Assembly: GCF_018638295.1 (NCBI RefSeq)
Contig: NZ_JABTTS010000010.1
Location: 164,718 to 200,314 of the forward strand
From: Streptomyces sp. CHD11
GTDB taxonomy: Bacteria; Actinomycetota; Actinomycetes; Streptomycetales; Streptomycetaceae
Direction: 5' to 3'
DNA: 35,597 nt
A program made the translations under genes and the position numbers. Below are positions 26,316 through 34,716 of the stretch, one piece after another (position 1 is the first letter of the stretch; each line of letters starts with the position of its first letter). The notes beneath the pieces are model-generated. The model had not been told where the DNA came from. It was given only the letters and a program-made list of their open reading frames with translations, and searched no databases.

Positions 26316-26434
26316 AGTTCCTGGTTCACCGGTGACCGCTCGCCCCGGATGAGTCCGGAACGAGTCCTACGTCCCCTCCACAGGCCAGCACCGCCCGCCA
26401 GGCGGCTGATTCGAGACCTTCCCGAAAGTCGGCT

Positions 26435-27364
26435 ATGACGGTCAATCACCCAGAAGAGCGAAAGTCCCCGACCCGCAAACACACCGCGCTGCCCAAGGCG
26501 CAGATCCTCGTCGAGGCGCTGCCCTGGCTGACCCGGCACCACGGCAAGACCGTTGTCATCAAGTTCGGCGGCAACGCCATGGTCGACGAGGACCTGAAGG
26601 CAGCCTTCGCCCAGGACGTCGTCTTCCTGCGCCATGCCGGCCTCAAACCGGTCGTCGTGCACGGCGGCGGCCCGCAGATCAGCCGGGCGCTCGACCGGCA
26701 CGGCATCGTCAGCGAGTTCAAGGCCGGCCTGCGCGTCACCACCGAGGACGCCATGGACGTCGTACGCATGGTGCTCGCCGGACAGGTGCAGCGGGAGCTG
26801 GTCGGGCTGCTCAACCGGCACGGACCGCTCGCCGTCGGCCTCACCGGCGAGGACGCGCACACCCTCACCGCCACCAAGCACCAGCCCGAGATCGACGGCG
26901 AGCTGGTCGACATCGGGCGGGTCGGCCAGATCACCGACATCGACACCGGCGCGATCGAGGCACTGCTCGCCGACGGCCGTATCCCGGTCGTCTCGTCGAT
27001 CGCCCGCAGCCAGGACGACCACCATGTCTACAACGTCAATGCTGATACGGCGGCTGCGGCACTCGCTGCTGCACTGGGCGCCGAAACCCTCATGGTCCTC
27101 ACGGACGTCGAGGGACTCTACGAGGACTGGCCCGACAGCGACGAGGTGATCAGCCGCCTCACCGCCTCCCAGCTCGAGAAACTCCTGCCGGAGCTGTCCT
27201 CCGGCATGGTGCCGAAGATGGAGGGCTGCCTGCACGCCGTACGGGGCGGCGTGAACACCGCCCGTGTCATCGACGGCCGGGTCCAGCACTCGATCCTGCT
27301 GGAGATCTTCACGGACGAGGGCATCGGCACCATGGTCGTGCCCGACGAACAGGGGGAGTCGTGA
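26435..27364 (+). CDS. argB: N-acetylglutamate kinase
   Basis: A 309-residue amino acid kinase for the second, usually arginine-inhibited step of the pathway. [12 protein letters not shown] (ATP site), [19 protein letters not shown] (N-acetylglutamate site), [18 protein letters not shown] and [31 protein letters not shown] are characteristic. The N-terminal helix [26 protein letters not shown] is the one that gives arginine-sensitive, hexameric enzymes. The ATG at 26435 has no good ribosome-binding site; a somewhat later start is conceivable. It overlaps argD by four bases. Confidence 0.96.
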   Translation: MTVNHPEERKSPTRKHTALPKAQILVEALPWLTRHHGKTVVIKFGGNAMVDEDLKAAFAQDVVFLRHAGLKPVVVHGGGPQISRALDRHGIVSEFKAGLRVTTEDAMDVVRMVLAGQVQRELVGLLNRHGPLAVGLTGEDAHTLTATKHQPEIDGELVDIGRVGQITDIDTGAIEALLADGRIPVVSSIARSQDDHHVYNVNADTAAAALAAALGAETLMVLTDVEGLYEDWPDSDEVISRLTASQLEKLLPELSSGMVPKMEGCLHAVRGGVNTARVIDGRVQHSILLEIFTDEGIGTMVVPDEQGES

Positions 27365-28566
27365 GCAACGAAGAGCTGAGCCTGCGGTGGCAGGGCGCGC
27401 TCATGAACAACTACGGCACCCCGCGGCTGCCGCTGGTGCGCGGCGAGGGCGCGCGGGTCTGGGACGCCGACGGCAGGGAGTACGCCGACTTCGTGGGCGG
27501 CATCGCGGTCAACGCGCTCGGACACGCCCACCCGGCGGTCGTCGAGGCCGTCAGCCGGCAGATCGCCTCCCTCGGCCACGTCTCCAACCTGTTCGTCGCC
27601 GAACCGCCCGTCGCGCTCGCCGAACGGCTCCTCCAGCTCTTCGGCCGCCAGGGCCGGGTCTACTTCTGCAACTCGGGCGCGGAGGCCAACGAGGCCGCCT
27701 TCAAGATCGGCCGGCTGACCGGGCGGACCCACATGGTCGCCACCGACGGCGGGTTCCACGGCCGCACCATGGGCGCCCTCGCGCTCACCGGCCAGCCCGG
27801 CAAGCGGGAGCCGTTCCTGCCGCTGCCCGGCGACGTCACGCACGTCCCGTACGGGGACCCGCAGGCGCTGGCCGCGGCGGTCACCGAGAACACGGCACTC
27901 GTGATCATCGAACCGGTCCAGGGCGAGAACGGTGTCGTGGTGCCCCCGCCCGGCTATCTGAAGGCGGCCCGCGCCATCACGGCGGCCACCGGCGCGCTGC
28001 TGGTCCTGGACGAGGTGCAGACCGGAGTCGGCCGGACCGGTAACTGGTTCGAGTACCAGGCGCACGAGGGCGTGCTCCCGGACGTCGTCACGCTGGCCAA
28101 GGGACTCGGCGGCGGGCTGCCGCTGGGGGCGACGGTCGCCTTCGGGCGGGCCGCGGACCTGCTGACACCCGGCCACCACGGTACGACCTTCGGCGGCAAC
28201 CCGGTCGCCTGCGCCGCCGGACTCGCCGTTCTCGACACCATCGAGAACGAGGGCCTGCTGGAGAACGTGAAGCGGCAGGGCGAGAATCTGCGCGACGGGA
28301 TCGGGTCGTTGGGCCACGCCCTGATCGACCATGTCCGGGGCGCGGGACTGCTCCTCGGTATCGTGCTCACCGAGCCGCTCGCGCCCCAGGTGCAACAGGC
28401 GGCTCAGGACGCCGGATTCCTCGTGAACGCGCCGGCCCCCGATGTCGTACGGCTCATGCCGCCGCTGACCCTCGGGGACGACGCGGTGGACGCCCTCCTC
28501 GGGGCGCTGCCCGGCATCCTGGACGTGGCCGGCGGCGTGGGCGGGGAAGGGCGATCCGGAGAATGA
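27361..28566 (+). CDS. argD: Acetylornithine aminotransferase
   Basis: A 401-residue class III PLP aminotransferase converting N-acetylglutamate semialdehyde to N-acetylornithine. PLP-binding Lys247 lies in [27 protein letters not shown] (104-115) and [13 protein letters not shown] (215-227) are the phosphate-loop and PLP-nitrogen motifs. GTG 27361 overlaps the argB stop (GTGA). argR follows after seven bases. Confidence 0.97.
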   Translation: MSNEELSLRWQGALMNNYGTPRLPLVRGEGARVWDADGREYADFVGGIAVNALGHAHPAVVEAVSRQIASLGHVSNLFVAEPPVALAERLLQLFGRQGRVYFCNSGAEANEAAFKIGRLTGRTHMVATDGGFHGRTMGALALTGQPGKREPFLPLPGDVTHVPYGDPQALAAAVTENTALVIIEPVQGENGVVVPPPGYLKAARAITAATGALLVLDEVQTGVGRTGNWFEYQAHEGVLPDVVTLAKGLGGGLPLGATVAFGRAADLLTPGHHGTTFGGNPVACAAGLAVLDTIENEGLLENVKRQGENLRDGIGSLGHALIDHVRGAGLLLGIVLTEPLAPQVQQAAQDAGFLVNAPAPDVVRLMPPLTLGDDAVDALLGALPGILDVAGGVGGEGRSGE

Positions 28567-28573
28567 GACGACG

Positions 28574-29131
28574 ATGAGCCAGGAGCAGGAGCAGCGGGAG
28601 CAGCAGGAGACCGGCCAGCACGCCGGATCTGCCGTGCCGCAGACGCGCACCGCACGTCACCGCCGGATCGTGGACATCCTCAACCGGCAGCCGGTGCGGT
28701 CACAGAGCCAGCTGGCGAAGCTGCTCGCCGACGACGGGCTGAGCGTCACCCAGGCGACGCTGTCGCGGGATCTGGACGAGCTCAACGCGGTGAAGATCCG
28801 CAACAGCGACGGCGACCTGATCTACGCGGTGCCGAGCGAGGGGGGATTCCGCACGCCCCGTGCGCCGCTGGGCGGTTCCGCCAAGGAGGAGCGGATGCGG
28901 CGGCTCTCGCAGGAGCTGCTGATCTCCGCGGAGGCGTCCGCGAACCTCGTGGTCGTGCGTACTCCGCCGGGCGCGGCGCAGTTCCTCGCCTCGGCGATCG
29001 ACCAGGCGGAACTGCACGACATCCTCGGCACGATCGCCGGCGACGACACGCTGATGCTGATCAGCAGGGAGCCGGCGGGAGGGCAGGCCCTGGCCGACCA
29101 CTTGCTGCGCCTGGCACAGAACGGCCACTGA
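28574..29131 (+). CDS. argR: Arginine repressor
   Basis: A 185-residue regulator. The winged-helix domain (about 26-95) has the recognition motif [14 protein letters not shown] with Ser64-Arg65. The C-terminal domain (about 110-180) has the arginine-binding and hexamer motif GTIAGDDT at 152-159. The first 25 residues are a Gln/Glu-rich tail absent from shorter homologues. With arginine it should repress this operon through the ARG boxes upstream of argC. ATG 28574 has GGAGAA upstream. argG and argH do not follow, unlike the longer clusters of some streptomycetes. Confidence 0.97.
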   Translation: MSQEQEQREQQETGQHAGSAVPQTRTARHRRIVDILNRQPVRSQSQLAKLLADDGLSVTQATLSRDLDELNAVKIRNSDGDLIYAVPSEGGFRTPRAPLGGSAKEERMRRLSQELLISAEASANLVVVRTPPGAAQFLASAIDQAELHDILGTIAGDDTLMLISREPAGGQALADHLLRLAQNGH

Positions 29132-29141
29132 GCGCTCCGCG

Positions 29142-29168
29142 GGGGCCGGGAGCGGGGGCGCGGGCCCC
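29142..29168 (+). terminator. Possible arg operon terminator
   Basis: GGGGCC (29142-29147) and GGCCCC (29163-29168) can pair around a 15-base G-rich loop, ten bases after the argR stop. The pairing is short and the surroundings are almost pure GC, so this is a modest call. Confidence 0.4.
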
Positions 29169-29622
29169 GGGGGATGCGAGTCGGCCGCGGGCCGTCCGCC
29201 CGTTCGCGCGGTGTCCCGCGCTCCTGGCGTGGTCTTCACCGGCCTGGGTCTGTCGCGTCCGCCGCTCGCCCCGAGGGTCTCCGGGCGTTCGGGGGTCTCA
29301 CCGGGGTCGCGGCGGGGTGCCGGACGTTCGTACCCGGTGCCGGGAGGCTTGGCCCCGGGCCCGAAAGAGCGGACCGGGCAGGCGAGTCGGGCGCGGACAG
29401 GTGCCCGAGCCTTCGCGGAAGCCGGGACCGGCGGTCCGACGACTCGTGAGGCGGCGGTCCCGTACCGCCGCGACCCCGGTCGGGACCGGATCCCCCGGCC
29501 GGCGAGGAGGAGCACAGCACCCCGCACCGCCAGGTCCGTGCCCGCGCCGGGCATGCGCCGGATGAGGACCCCCTCCGGTAGAACCTCCGCGGACCCTCGG
29601 TGCGACGGCCGGCCGGCCATGG
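29169..29622. other. 454-bp gap between argR and the MerR gene
   Basis: Several frames are open here, but none gives a recognisable protein, a ribosome-binding site or normal streptomycete composition; translations are Arg/Pro/Gly-rich. A hairpin pairs GCGGCGGT (29451-29458) with ACCGCCGC (29464-29471) and could end transcription of the MerR gene coming from the right. I see nothing else. Confidence 0.5.
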
Positions 29623-30000
29623 CTACGGGTGCGTGTCCGTGACCGAGATGACCTCGTCGAGGCGGTCCAGGGCGGCTTGCAGGTCATCGACCTTGGCCTG
29701 GATGCGGTCGCGCTCGGCGTGCAGCATGGCCCGCTGCTCGGCGTCGGTGTGCCCGGAGTCCCAGCACGGAAGGAGTTCCGCGATCCTCCGGCTGGTCAGA
29801 CCGGCGGCGTACATCTGCTGGAAGAAGCGTACCCGGGTGACCGTGTCCTGCCGGTAGAGGCGCTGGCCGGACGGACTGCGCTCCGCGCTGAGCAGCCCCT
29901 GTTGCTCGTAGTAGCGCACGGCGCGCACCGAGACGCCGGCGCCCCGTGCCACCTCGCCGATGCGGACCAGCCGCTCGGGCGCTGCGTCCGTGACGGTCAT
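29623..30000 (-). CDS. MerR family transcriptional regulator
   Basis: A 125-residue regulator. The N-terminal winged helix (RIGEVARGAGVSVRAVRYYEQQGLLSAERSPSGQRLYRQDTV, about 11-52) is typical, followed by the effector-proximal helices and a C-terminal dimerisation coiled coil (RDRIQAKVDDLQAALDRLDEVI). It has no metal-binding cysteine pattern; a single Cys lies in LLPCWDSGHTDAE. ATG 30000 (MTVTDAAPERLV) was chosen. It is divergent from an SDR gene, and the operator lies between -35 and -10 of the SDR promoter, so it most likely activates that gene. Confidence 0.9.
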   Translation of the reverse strand: MTVTDAAPERLVRIGEVARGAGVSVRAVRYYEQQGLLSAERSPSGQRLYRQDTVTRVRFFQQMYAAGLTSRRIAELLPCWDSGHTDAEQRAMLHAERDRIQAKVDDLQAALDRLDEVISVTDTHP

Positions 30001-30036
30001 GGTGACTCCCCTCACTCCGGCTCCGACGACCAGCAC

Positions 30037-30068
30037 TTGCCTCTGACGTCAACGTCAGGTTCTAGCGT
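30037..30068 (+). promoter_or_regulatory. MerR-type promoter/operator of the SDR gene
   Basis: TTGCCT (30037-30042) and TAGCGT (30063-30068) are 20 bases apart, longer than the standard 17, as at promoters twisted open by MerR proteins. The spacer holds a perfect inverted repeat: CTGACGT (30043-30049), CA, ACGTCAG (30052-30058). Transcription would start close to the SDR ATG at 30076. Confidence 0.75.
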
Positions 30069-30075
30069 ACCGGTC

Positions 30076-30804
30076 ATGGACATCAACAACTCAGTTGCCC
30101 TGGTCACCGGAGCCAACCGCGGCCTCGGCCGCGCCTTCGCCCAGCGCCTGCTCGAACGGGGCGCCCGCAAGGTCTACGCGACGGCTCGCCGGCCGGAGAC
30201 CGTGAACCTGCCCGGGGTCGAGGTGCTGCCCCTCGACATCGTCGGTCCGGCGTCGGTGAGGGCGGCCGCCGAGGCGGCCCCGGACGTCTCGCTGCTCGTC
30301 AACAACGCGGGAATCCAGACGGGAACCGACCTGGTGACCGGTTCGCTGGACGCGGTGCGGCACGAGCTGGAGACCAATGTGTTCGGCCACCTGGACATGA
30401 TCCGGGAGTTCGCGCCGGCGCTCGCCAGGAACGGCGGGGGCGCGGTCGTGAACGTTCTCTCCGCCATGTCGTGGTTCGGGGTGAGGGGAGCCGGCGCCTA
30501 CCACCTGACCAAGGCCGCCGCGTGGGCCATGACCAACGGCGTCCGACTGGAGCTCGCCGAGCAGGGCACGCTCGTGACGGCGGTGCACCTCGGCCTGGCC
30601 GACACCGACATGTCCGCGGGCTGGCCCGTGGACAAGATCGCCCCCTCGGACCTGGCCGACGCGGCGCTCGACGGTGTCGAGGCGGGCTCCGCCGAGGTCC
30701 TCGCCGACCAGTGGAGCCGGGACGTCAAGTCCCGGCTACCGCTGACGCCCGAAGAGTTCAACGCCGCGATGGACCGCGCCCTGGCGGCACTGACGGCGGC
30801 CTGA
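30076..30804 (+). CDS. SDR family oxidoreductase
   Basis: A 242-residue short-chain dehydrogenase/reductase. The cofactor motif VALVTGANRGLGRAFAQ (TGxxxGxG) is at about 7-23, NNAG at about 76-79, and the catalytic residues appear as Ser in NVLSAMSWFG and Tyr-x-x-x-Lys in AYHLTKAAAW. The Arg in YATARRPETVN after strand 2 suggests NADP. The substrate is unknown; MerR-controlled SDR genes often answer to reactive or xenobiotic carbonyls. ATG 30076 follows the candidate transcription start by a few bases, with no clear ribosome-binding site. Confidence 0.9.
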   Translation: MDINNSVALVTGANRGLGRAFAQRLLERGARKVYATARRPETVNLPGVEVLPLDIVGPASVRAAAEAAPDVSLLVNNAGIQTGTDLVTGSLDAVRHELETNVFGHLDMIREFAPALARNGGGAVVNVLSAMSWFGVRGAGAYHLTKAAAWAMTNGVRLELAEQGTLVTAVHLGLADTDMSAGWPVDKIAPSDLADAALDGVEAGSAEVLADQWSRDVKSRLPLTPEEFNAAMDRALAALTAA

Positions 30805-30846
30805 GCGGGCCCTCGGACCGGGCCCGGACCGAGCCGGCTTTCGGGT

Positions 30847-30890
30847 GGCAGGCCTGGGGACCGGTCGACCGACCGGTCCCCAGGCCTGCC
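30847..30890. terminator. Bidirectional terminator with 21-bp arms
   Basis: Bases 30847-30867 and 30870-30890 are exact reverse complements over 21 bases (GGCAGGCCTGGGG... and its complement) with AC between. It separates the convergent SDR and ApbE genes. Confidence 0.85.
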
Positions 30891-30904
30891 GGGTACCGCC
30901 TGCC

Positions 30905-30930
30905 TCAGCCGTCGCTCAGCCGTCGCTCAG
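30905..30930. repeat. 11-bp direct repeat at the apbE 3' end
   Basis: TCAGCCGTCGC occurs at 30905-30915 and 30916-30926, followed by a partial copy TCAG at 30927. The third TCA is the apbE stop codon on the minus strand. Probably a small replication-slippage duplication just beyond the gene. Confidence 0.7.
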
Positions 30931-31727
30931 CCGAGCCGGGCCGCCAGCCCAGCGGTGCACCGCACCTCGTCCCCCGCGGTGATCAGCAGCCCTTCGACCC
31001 CCGGCAGGGACTCCAGCCAGGCGAGCCCCTGCCGGGACCCCATCGCGAACGCCGCCGTCGCCCAGCAGTCCGCCCACGTCAGCCGGGGAGCGACCACCGT
31101 CACCGCGAGCAGGTCGGTCACCGCCGAGCGCCCCGTACGGGGGTCGACGATGTGATCCCCCCGCTCGGTGGTACCGGATGTCGCCACCGCCAGTTCGTCC
31201 GCACCGGTCGCGGAGACGACCGCGGCGAGACCACCGGGCCGCAACGGATCCGACACCCCCACCCGCCAGGGCCGCCCCGTCCCCGGCGCCCCCAGCAACT
31301 GCACGTCCCCGCCCCCGTTGACGTTCACCCCCGACGCCCCCGCGGCAGCGAGCCGCCGTGCCGCCCGCTCGGTGGCCCAGCCCTTGACGATCCCGGTCGG
31401 GTCGAGCCGGCCCCGGTAGCGAGGGCTGAACCAGCCCTCGCTCACCCGCTCCGCCTCGGCCGCCAGCTCCAGCACTTCCGCCACCTCGGGATCGCACTCT
31501 TCGACGCGCAGCTCACCGCGGGCCAGCCGGGAGACCTGGCTGTCGTCGCGGTACGTGCTGAACACCTCGTCGACCCGGCGAAGCCCCGCGACCGCCTCCT
31601 CGACCGCCGCGCGCACCTCGTCGGGTCGCCCGCCGCGGACGTCGAGGGAGAAGACGGTCCCCATCGTCTCCTCCACATGACGCACCGCGGCGGGAGCCTC
31701 GGCCGGATCGGCCACCGTGTCAGCCAC
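30927..31727 (-). CDS. apbE: FAD:protein FMN transferase (ApbE)
   Basis: A 266-residue enzyme that covalently attaches FMN from FAD to threonine in SGAT-type motifs of FMN-binding domains. Family blocks are EETMGTVFSLDV, RRVDEVFSTYRDDSQVSRL, GRLDPTGIVKGWATERAARRL, GVNVNGGGDVQLLG, VATSGTTERGDHIVDPRTG and LTWADCWATAAFAMG. No signal peptide or lipobox is visible at the start I chose, although ApbE often acts outside the membrane. GTG 31727 overlaps the stop of the FMN-binding gene by eight bases, so they are coupled. The adjacent double FMN-binding protein is its obvious substrate. Confidence 0.92.
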   Translation of the reverse strand: MADTVADPAEAPAAVRHVEETMGTVFSLDVRGGRPDEVRAAVEEAVAGLRRVDEVFSTYRDDSQVSRLARGELRVEECDPEVAEVLELAAEAERVSEGWFSPRYRGRLDPTGIVKGWATERAARRLAAAGASGVNVNGGGDVQLLGAPGTGRPWRVGVSDPLRPGGLAAVVSATGADELAVATSGTTERGDHIVDPRTGRSAVTDLLAVTVVAPRLTWADCWATAAFAMGSRQGLAWLESLPGVEGLLITAGDEVRCTAGLAARLG

Positions 31728-32499
31728 CGGCCTTGTCCAGCGCCGACTGGAGCGACTGCTTGTACCCCGCACTCGTGTAGGTGGCCCCCGACACCGAGTC
31801 GATCTCGGCGCTGCCTGCCTCCACGGCCGCCTGGTTGAGTTTCGGTACGGAGTCGGAGGTGACCTGGTCGCTCTGCCCGCCCTTGGGGGCCTGCACCGCC
31901 TCCGCCTGGGTGACCTTCCCGCCGCTGACGGTGATCCTCACCTGCACCGGTCCGTACTGCGTCTGGGCCGCGTCCCCGGTGACGGTCCGCGCCTGCGCCT
32001 CACCGGCGTCCCCGCCGCCCGCGCCGGAGGAGGAGTCCGGGGGCCCGGCCGCCGCCCGTGCCTTGTCCAGCGCCGACTGGAGCGACTTCTTGTACCCGGC
32101 ACTCGTGAACGTCGCGCCCGACACCGCGTCGATCTCCGCGCTCTGCGTCTCCACGGCCGCCTGGTTGAGTTTGGGTACCGAGTTGGAGGTGACCTGGTCG
32201 CTCTGCCCGCCCTTGGGGGCCTGCACCGCCTCCGCCTTGGTGATCTTCCCGCCGCTCACCGTCAGCCGGACCTGCACCGCGCCGTACTCGGTGCTCGACG
32301 CGTCCCCGGTGACCGTGCCGTCGCCGATGGGCTGGGAGCCGCCCTGCGGGGACTGGGCCGCCGCGGGTGGGACAGCGCCGCCCGCCGCCTCGGCCGCGCC
32401 CGGATCGGACGCCGGCTTGAGCGACAGCAGCAGCACGATCCCGGACACGGTGGCGGCGGTCGCCAGCACGGCGCGCCGGACGGGGTGACTCTTCCTCAT
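31720..32499 (-). CDS. Membrane-anchored protein with two FMN-binding domains
   Basis: A 259-residue protein. A hydrophobic segment at about 9-28 (RAVLATAATVSGIVLLLSL) serves as signal or anchor. A Pro/Gln-rich linker leads to two nearly identical FMN-binding domains (about 62-147 and 172-257), each ending in VSGAT(F/Y)TSAGYK. Thr130 and Thr240 are the predicted flavinylation sites, exactly 110 residues apart. The domains are joined by a Gly/Ser-rich linker. The protein should carry two covalent FMN groups outside the membrane and pass electrons on. ATG 32499 has AGGAG upstream. It sits between the membrane reductase gene (52 bases upstream) and apbE (overlapping). Confidence 0.92.
   Translation of the reverse strand: MRKSHPVRRAVLATAATVSGIVLLLSLKPASDPGAAEAAGGAVPPAAAQSPQGGSQPIGDGTVTGDASSTEYGAVQVRLTVSGGKITKAEAVQAPKGGQSDQVTSNSVPKLNQAAVETQSAEIDAVSGATFTSAGYKKSLQSALDKARAAAGPPDSSSGAGGGDAGEAQARTVTGDAAQTQYGPVQVRITVSGGKVTQAEAVQAPKGGQSDQVTSDSVPKLNQAAVEAGSAEIDSVSGATYTSAGYKQSLQSALDKAGG
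31731..32317 (-). repeat. 330-bp-offset internal duplication of the FMN-binding domain
   Basis: The sequence from 31731 (ccttgtccagcgccgactgg) recurs at 32061, an offset of 330 bp, and similarity extends for about 255 bases. Long runs are identical at the DNA level, including synonymous sites, for example cctggtcgctctgcccgccc, so the duplication is recent or kept alike by gene conversion. Confidence 0.85.
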
Positions 32500-32551
32500 C
32501 GCTTCTCAAGCTCCTGATGGGTGTGGATGGCCCGGACGGACGGCCCGTCGC

Positions 32552-33934
32552 TCACATCTCGAACGACTCGTGGTGGATACGGCGGGCGGGGACCCCGGCG
32601 CCGCGCAGTGCGTCGTACACCGACTGTGCGAACCCGGGCGGCCCGCACATGAAGACGTCATGGCGGTCGACGTCCGGGATCTTCCGCTGCAGGCTCTCCG
32701 CCGAGATGTCCGGGCGTTCCCCGTCGGGGCTGTTCACCGCGTACATCAGGCGGGCGCCCCGCTCGTCGGCGATCTTGGCCAGCTCGCCCCAGAGCGCCAG
32801 GTCCTGCGTGCTGTTGGCCCGGTAGAGCAGGGTGATGTCACCGGCGGCGCCGGGCAGGGTCTCGAACAGCGCGCGCATCGGCGTGATCCCCACCCCGCCC
32901 GCGACCAGCAGCACCTTGCCGCGGCTGCGGCGCTGCGCGGTCAGTGCCCCGTAGGGACCCTCCGCCCACACCTTCGTCCCGGGCTTGAGTTCCCGCAGCC
33001 GGGAGGTGTGGTCGCCGATCGCCTTGACCGTGATCCGCAGCATGTCGGGACGGGGCGCCGCGGACAGCGAGTACGGGTGGGAGCTGAACCGCATTCCGGG
33101 TGCCAGGAAGCGCCAGCGGAAGAACTGCCCGGCCTCCGCTCCCATCCGGTGCAGCCTGCGCCCGCCGATCAGCACGGACACGATGCCCGGCGTCTCCTCG
33201 ATGACCGCCTCGACGCGCATCCGGTGCCGCAGGTTCAGCCGCACCGGGGTGATGATCCGGTACCACAGGACCAGCGCGGTCACCACGCCGTACAGCCCGT
33301 ACCAGAAGGTCTTGGCGGCCGGCTGGACGGCGAACTCGTTGCCGGTGGTGATCTGGTGCCAGAAGGTCAGGAACACCGCCGCGTACGTCAGCAGGTGCAC
33401 GTGGTACCAGCCGTCGTACGGAATCCGGCGCCGGACGGGGCCGATGGAGAGGAAGGCGATCAGGAACAGCAGACCGGTGCCGATGGCGGCCTTGCCCATG
33501 TCCGGCAGCGTGTTGATGGAGGTGGTCGTCTGCTGCACGATGTCGCCGAGGCTCCTGCCCGCCTGACGGGCGTAACCCCACATGATCAGGAAGACGTGTG
33601 CGATGACCAGGCTGACGGTGTAGCGGCCGCTCATCGCGTGCCAGCGGGCGACCCGGTCCGAACCCACCCGGCGCTCCAGTGCGGGTACCCGTGCCATCTG
33701 GAGCACCACCAGGGCCATCAGGTACCCGCCGAGCAGACCGGTGATCCGGCCGGCGGCGATGATCTTCCCGGTGGTGTCCGCGATGGACGGTGTGTTGGTC
33801 CACCACAACCACAGGACGGCCACCGCGCCCGCGCCCACGGCGAGCAGCAGGGGCACGGCGGGGGAGCGGCGCGGACGGATGCGGCGCATCGTCTGGCGGC
33901 GGGCGGCACGGCCGCCGGCGAGCGTGGTGGTCAC
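32552..33934 (-). CDS. Membrane ferric reductase-type flavoprotein oxidoreductase
   Basis: A 460-residue protein. Residues about 27-230 hold six hydrophobic segments with histidines suited to bind heme (His99 and His113 in RWHAMSGRY..LVIAHVF; His178, His180 and His193 in GWYHVHLLTY..FWHQI). The cytoplasmic part is a ferredoxin-reductase-like module: FAD motif HPYSLSA (286-292), NAD(P) motif AGGVGITPMRA (345-355) and the C-terminal FMCGPPGF (428-435). It should move electrons from cytoplasmic NAD(P)H across the membrane through heme. GTG 33934 has GGAGGAACC immediately upstream. The FMN-binding protein and ApbE follow, which suggests the flavins on that protein accept the electrons. Confidence 0.9.
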   Translation of the reverse strand: MTTTLAGGRAARRQTMRRIRPRRSPAVPLLLAVGAGAVAVLWLWWTNTPSIADTTGKIIAAGRITGLLGGYLMALVVLQMARVPALERRVGSDRVARWHAMSGRYTVSLVIAHVFLIMWGYARQAGRSLGDIVQQTTTSINTLPDMGKAAIGTGLLFLIAFLSIGPVRRRIPYDGWYHVHLLTYAAVFLTFWHQITTGNEFAVQPAAKTFWYGLYGVVTALVLWYRIITPVRLNLRHRMRVEAVIEETPGIVSVLIGGRRLHRMGAEAGQFFRWRFLAPGMRFSSHPYSLSAAPRPDMLRITVKAIGDHTSRLRELKPGTKVWAEGPYGALTAQRRSRGKVLLVAGGVGITPMRALFETLPGAAGDITLLYRANSTQDLALWGELAKIADERGARLMYAVNSPDGERPDISAESLQRKIPDVDRHDVFMCGPPGFAQSVYDALRGAGVPARRIHHESFEM

Positions 33935-34008
33935 GGTTCCTCCGTGGGACTTGGCCCTTGGCCCACACATACGTGCCGTCGCACCGGCGCGTTCAGAGGA
34001 ATTCCGGT

Positions 34009-34713
34009 TCAGTACCTGGTGATCGCCGTGCGCCCGCCCGTCGTGCCGATCGCGAGGTGCGGTGCGCGGCCCGGATCGGCCCAGCGCAGGATCCGGCGCA
34101 TCGCGTCCTTCGGCACGGAGACGCATCCCGCCGTGGCGGCGCGCCCGTTGACGTGGAGGAGGATCCCGGCGCCCCGGCCGCGCACCGGCCGGCGGTAGTT
34201 GAAGTCCACGACGAGGGCGTGGGCGTACTGCGCGCGGTAGGAGATCAGGTGCTCGGCCTCGGCCGCGCGGCAGTCGGCGGCCCGGGGCTCGCTCCAGCGG
34301 TTGTAGGAGCGCGAGCCGCTGTCCTGGCACCACCAGGAGTTCTGGCGCACGGGACGGTGGGTGTACGCCGTTCCCCGTGGGGCCGCCTCGATGCCGAAGG
34401 CGTACGGCGGGCCGTACAGCCCGGTCGGAGTGGTGTTCGTGCCCTGCTTCCGGGTGGTCCCCTCGGTCAGGCCCTTCGCTCCGAAACGGGCCGGTGCGGT
34501 ACCGGCCGCCACCCAGCGTCCGTCCTCGCGGTCCCACCAGGTGAGCGTGCCCGACGTCGATCCGGTCCCCGGCGCCACCGCGGTGTTCAGCCGGCTGCCG
34601 CCCCCGGTGTCCGCCATCCGGTCCGGCAGCGCCGACGACGGCAGGCCGCCGGCGGCGAGCGTGAGCAGGGACAGGGACACGAGGGCGGCGGCGGGGGCGA
34701 CACCTGGGCGCAT
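34009..34713 (-). CDS. Secreted L,D-transpeptidase-like (YkuD fold) protein
   Basis: A 234-residue protein with a signal peptide (LVSLSLLTLAAGGLPSSA, about 11-28). The C-terminal half has the YkuD catalytic motif HVNGRAATAGCVSVP, with His187 and Cys197 and a preceding YAHALVVDFNY strand. It should act in the cell wall or be a murein-like peptide-processing enzyme; many streptomycete members are not proven transpeptidases. Two extra cysteines (WWCQDSG, AADCRAA) may form a disulfide. ATG 34713 lies three bases after the PPOX stop, so the genes are co-transcribed. The reductase gene follows after 74 bases. Confidence 0.85.
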   Translation of the reverse strand: MRPGVAPAAALVSLSLLTLAAGGLPSSALPDRMADTGGGSRLNTAVAPGTGSTSGTLTWWDREDGRWVAAGTAPARFGAKGLTEGTTRKQGTNTTPTGLYGPPYAFGIEAAPRGTAYTHRPVRQNSWWCQDSGSRSYNRWSEPRAADCRAAEAEHLISYRAQYAHALVVDFNYRRPVRGRGAGILLHVNGRAATAGCVSVPKDAMRRILRWADPGRAPHLAIGTTGGRTAITRY

Positions 34714-34716
34714 GGC

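Noticed and set aside
29211..29642. Plus-strand open frame between argR and the MerR gene
   Set aside because: Composition is unlike real genes, there is no ribosome-binding site, and its end overlaps the MerR gene on the other strand.
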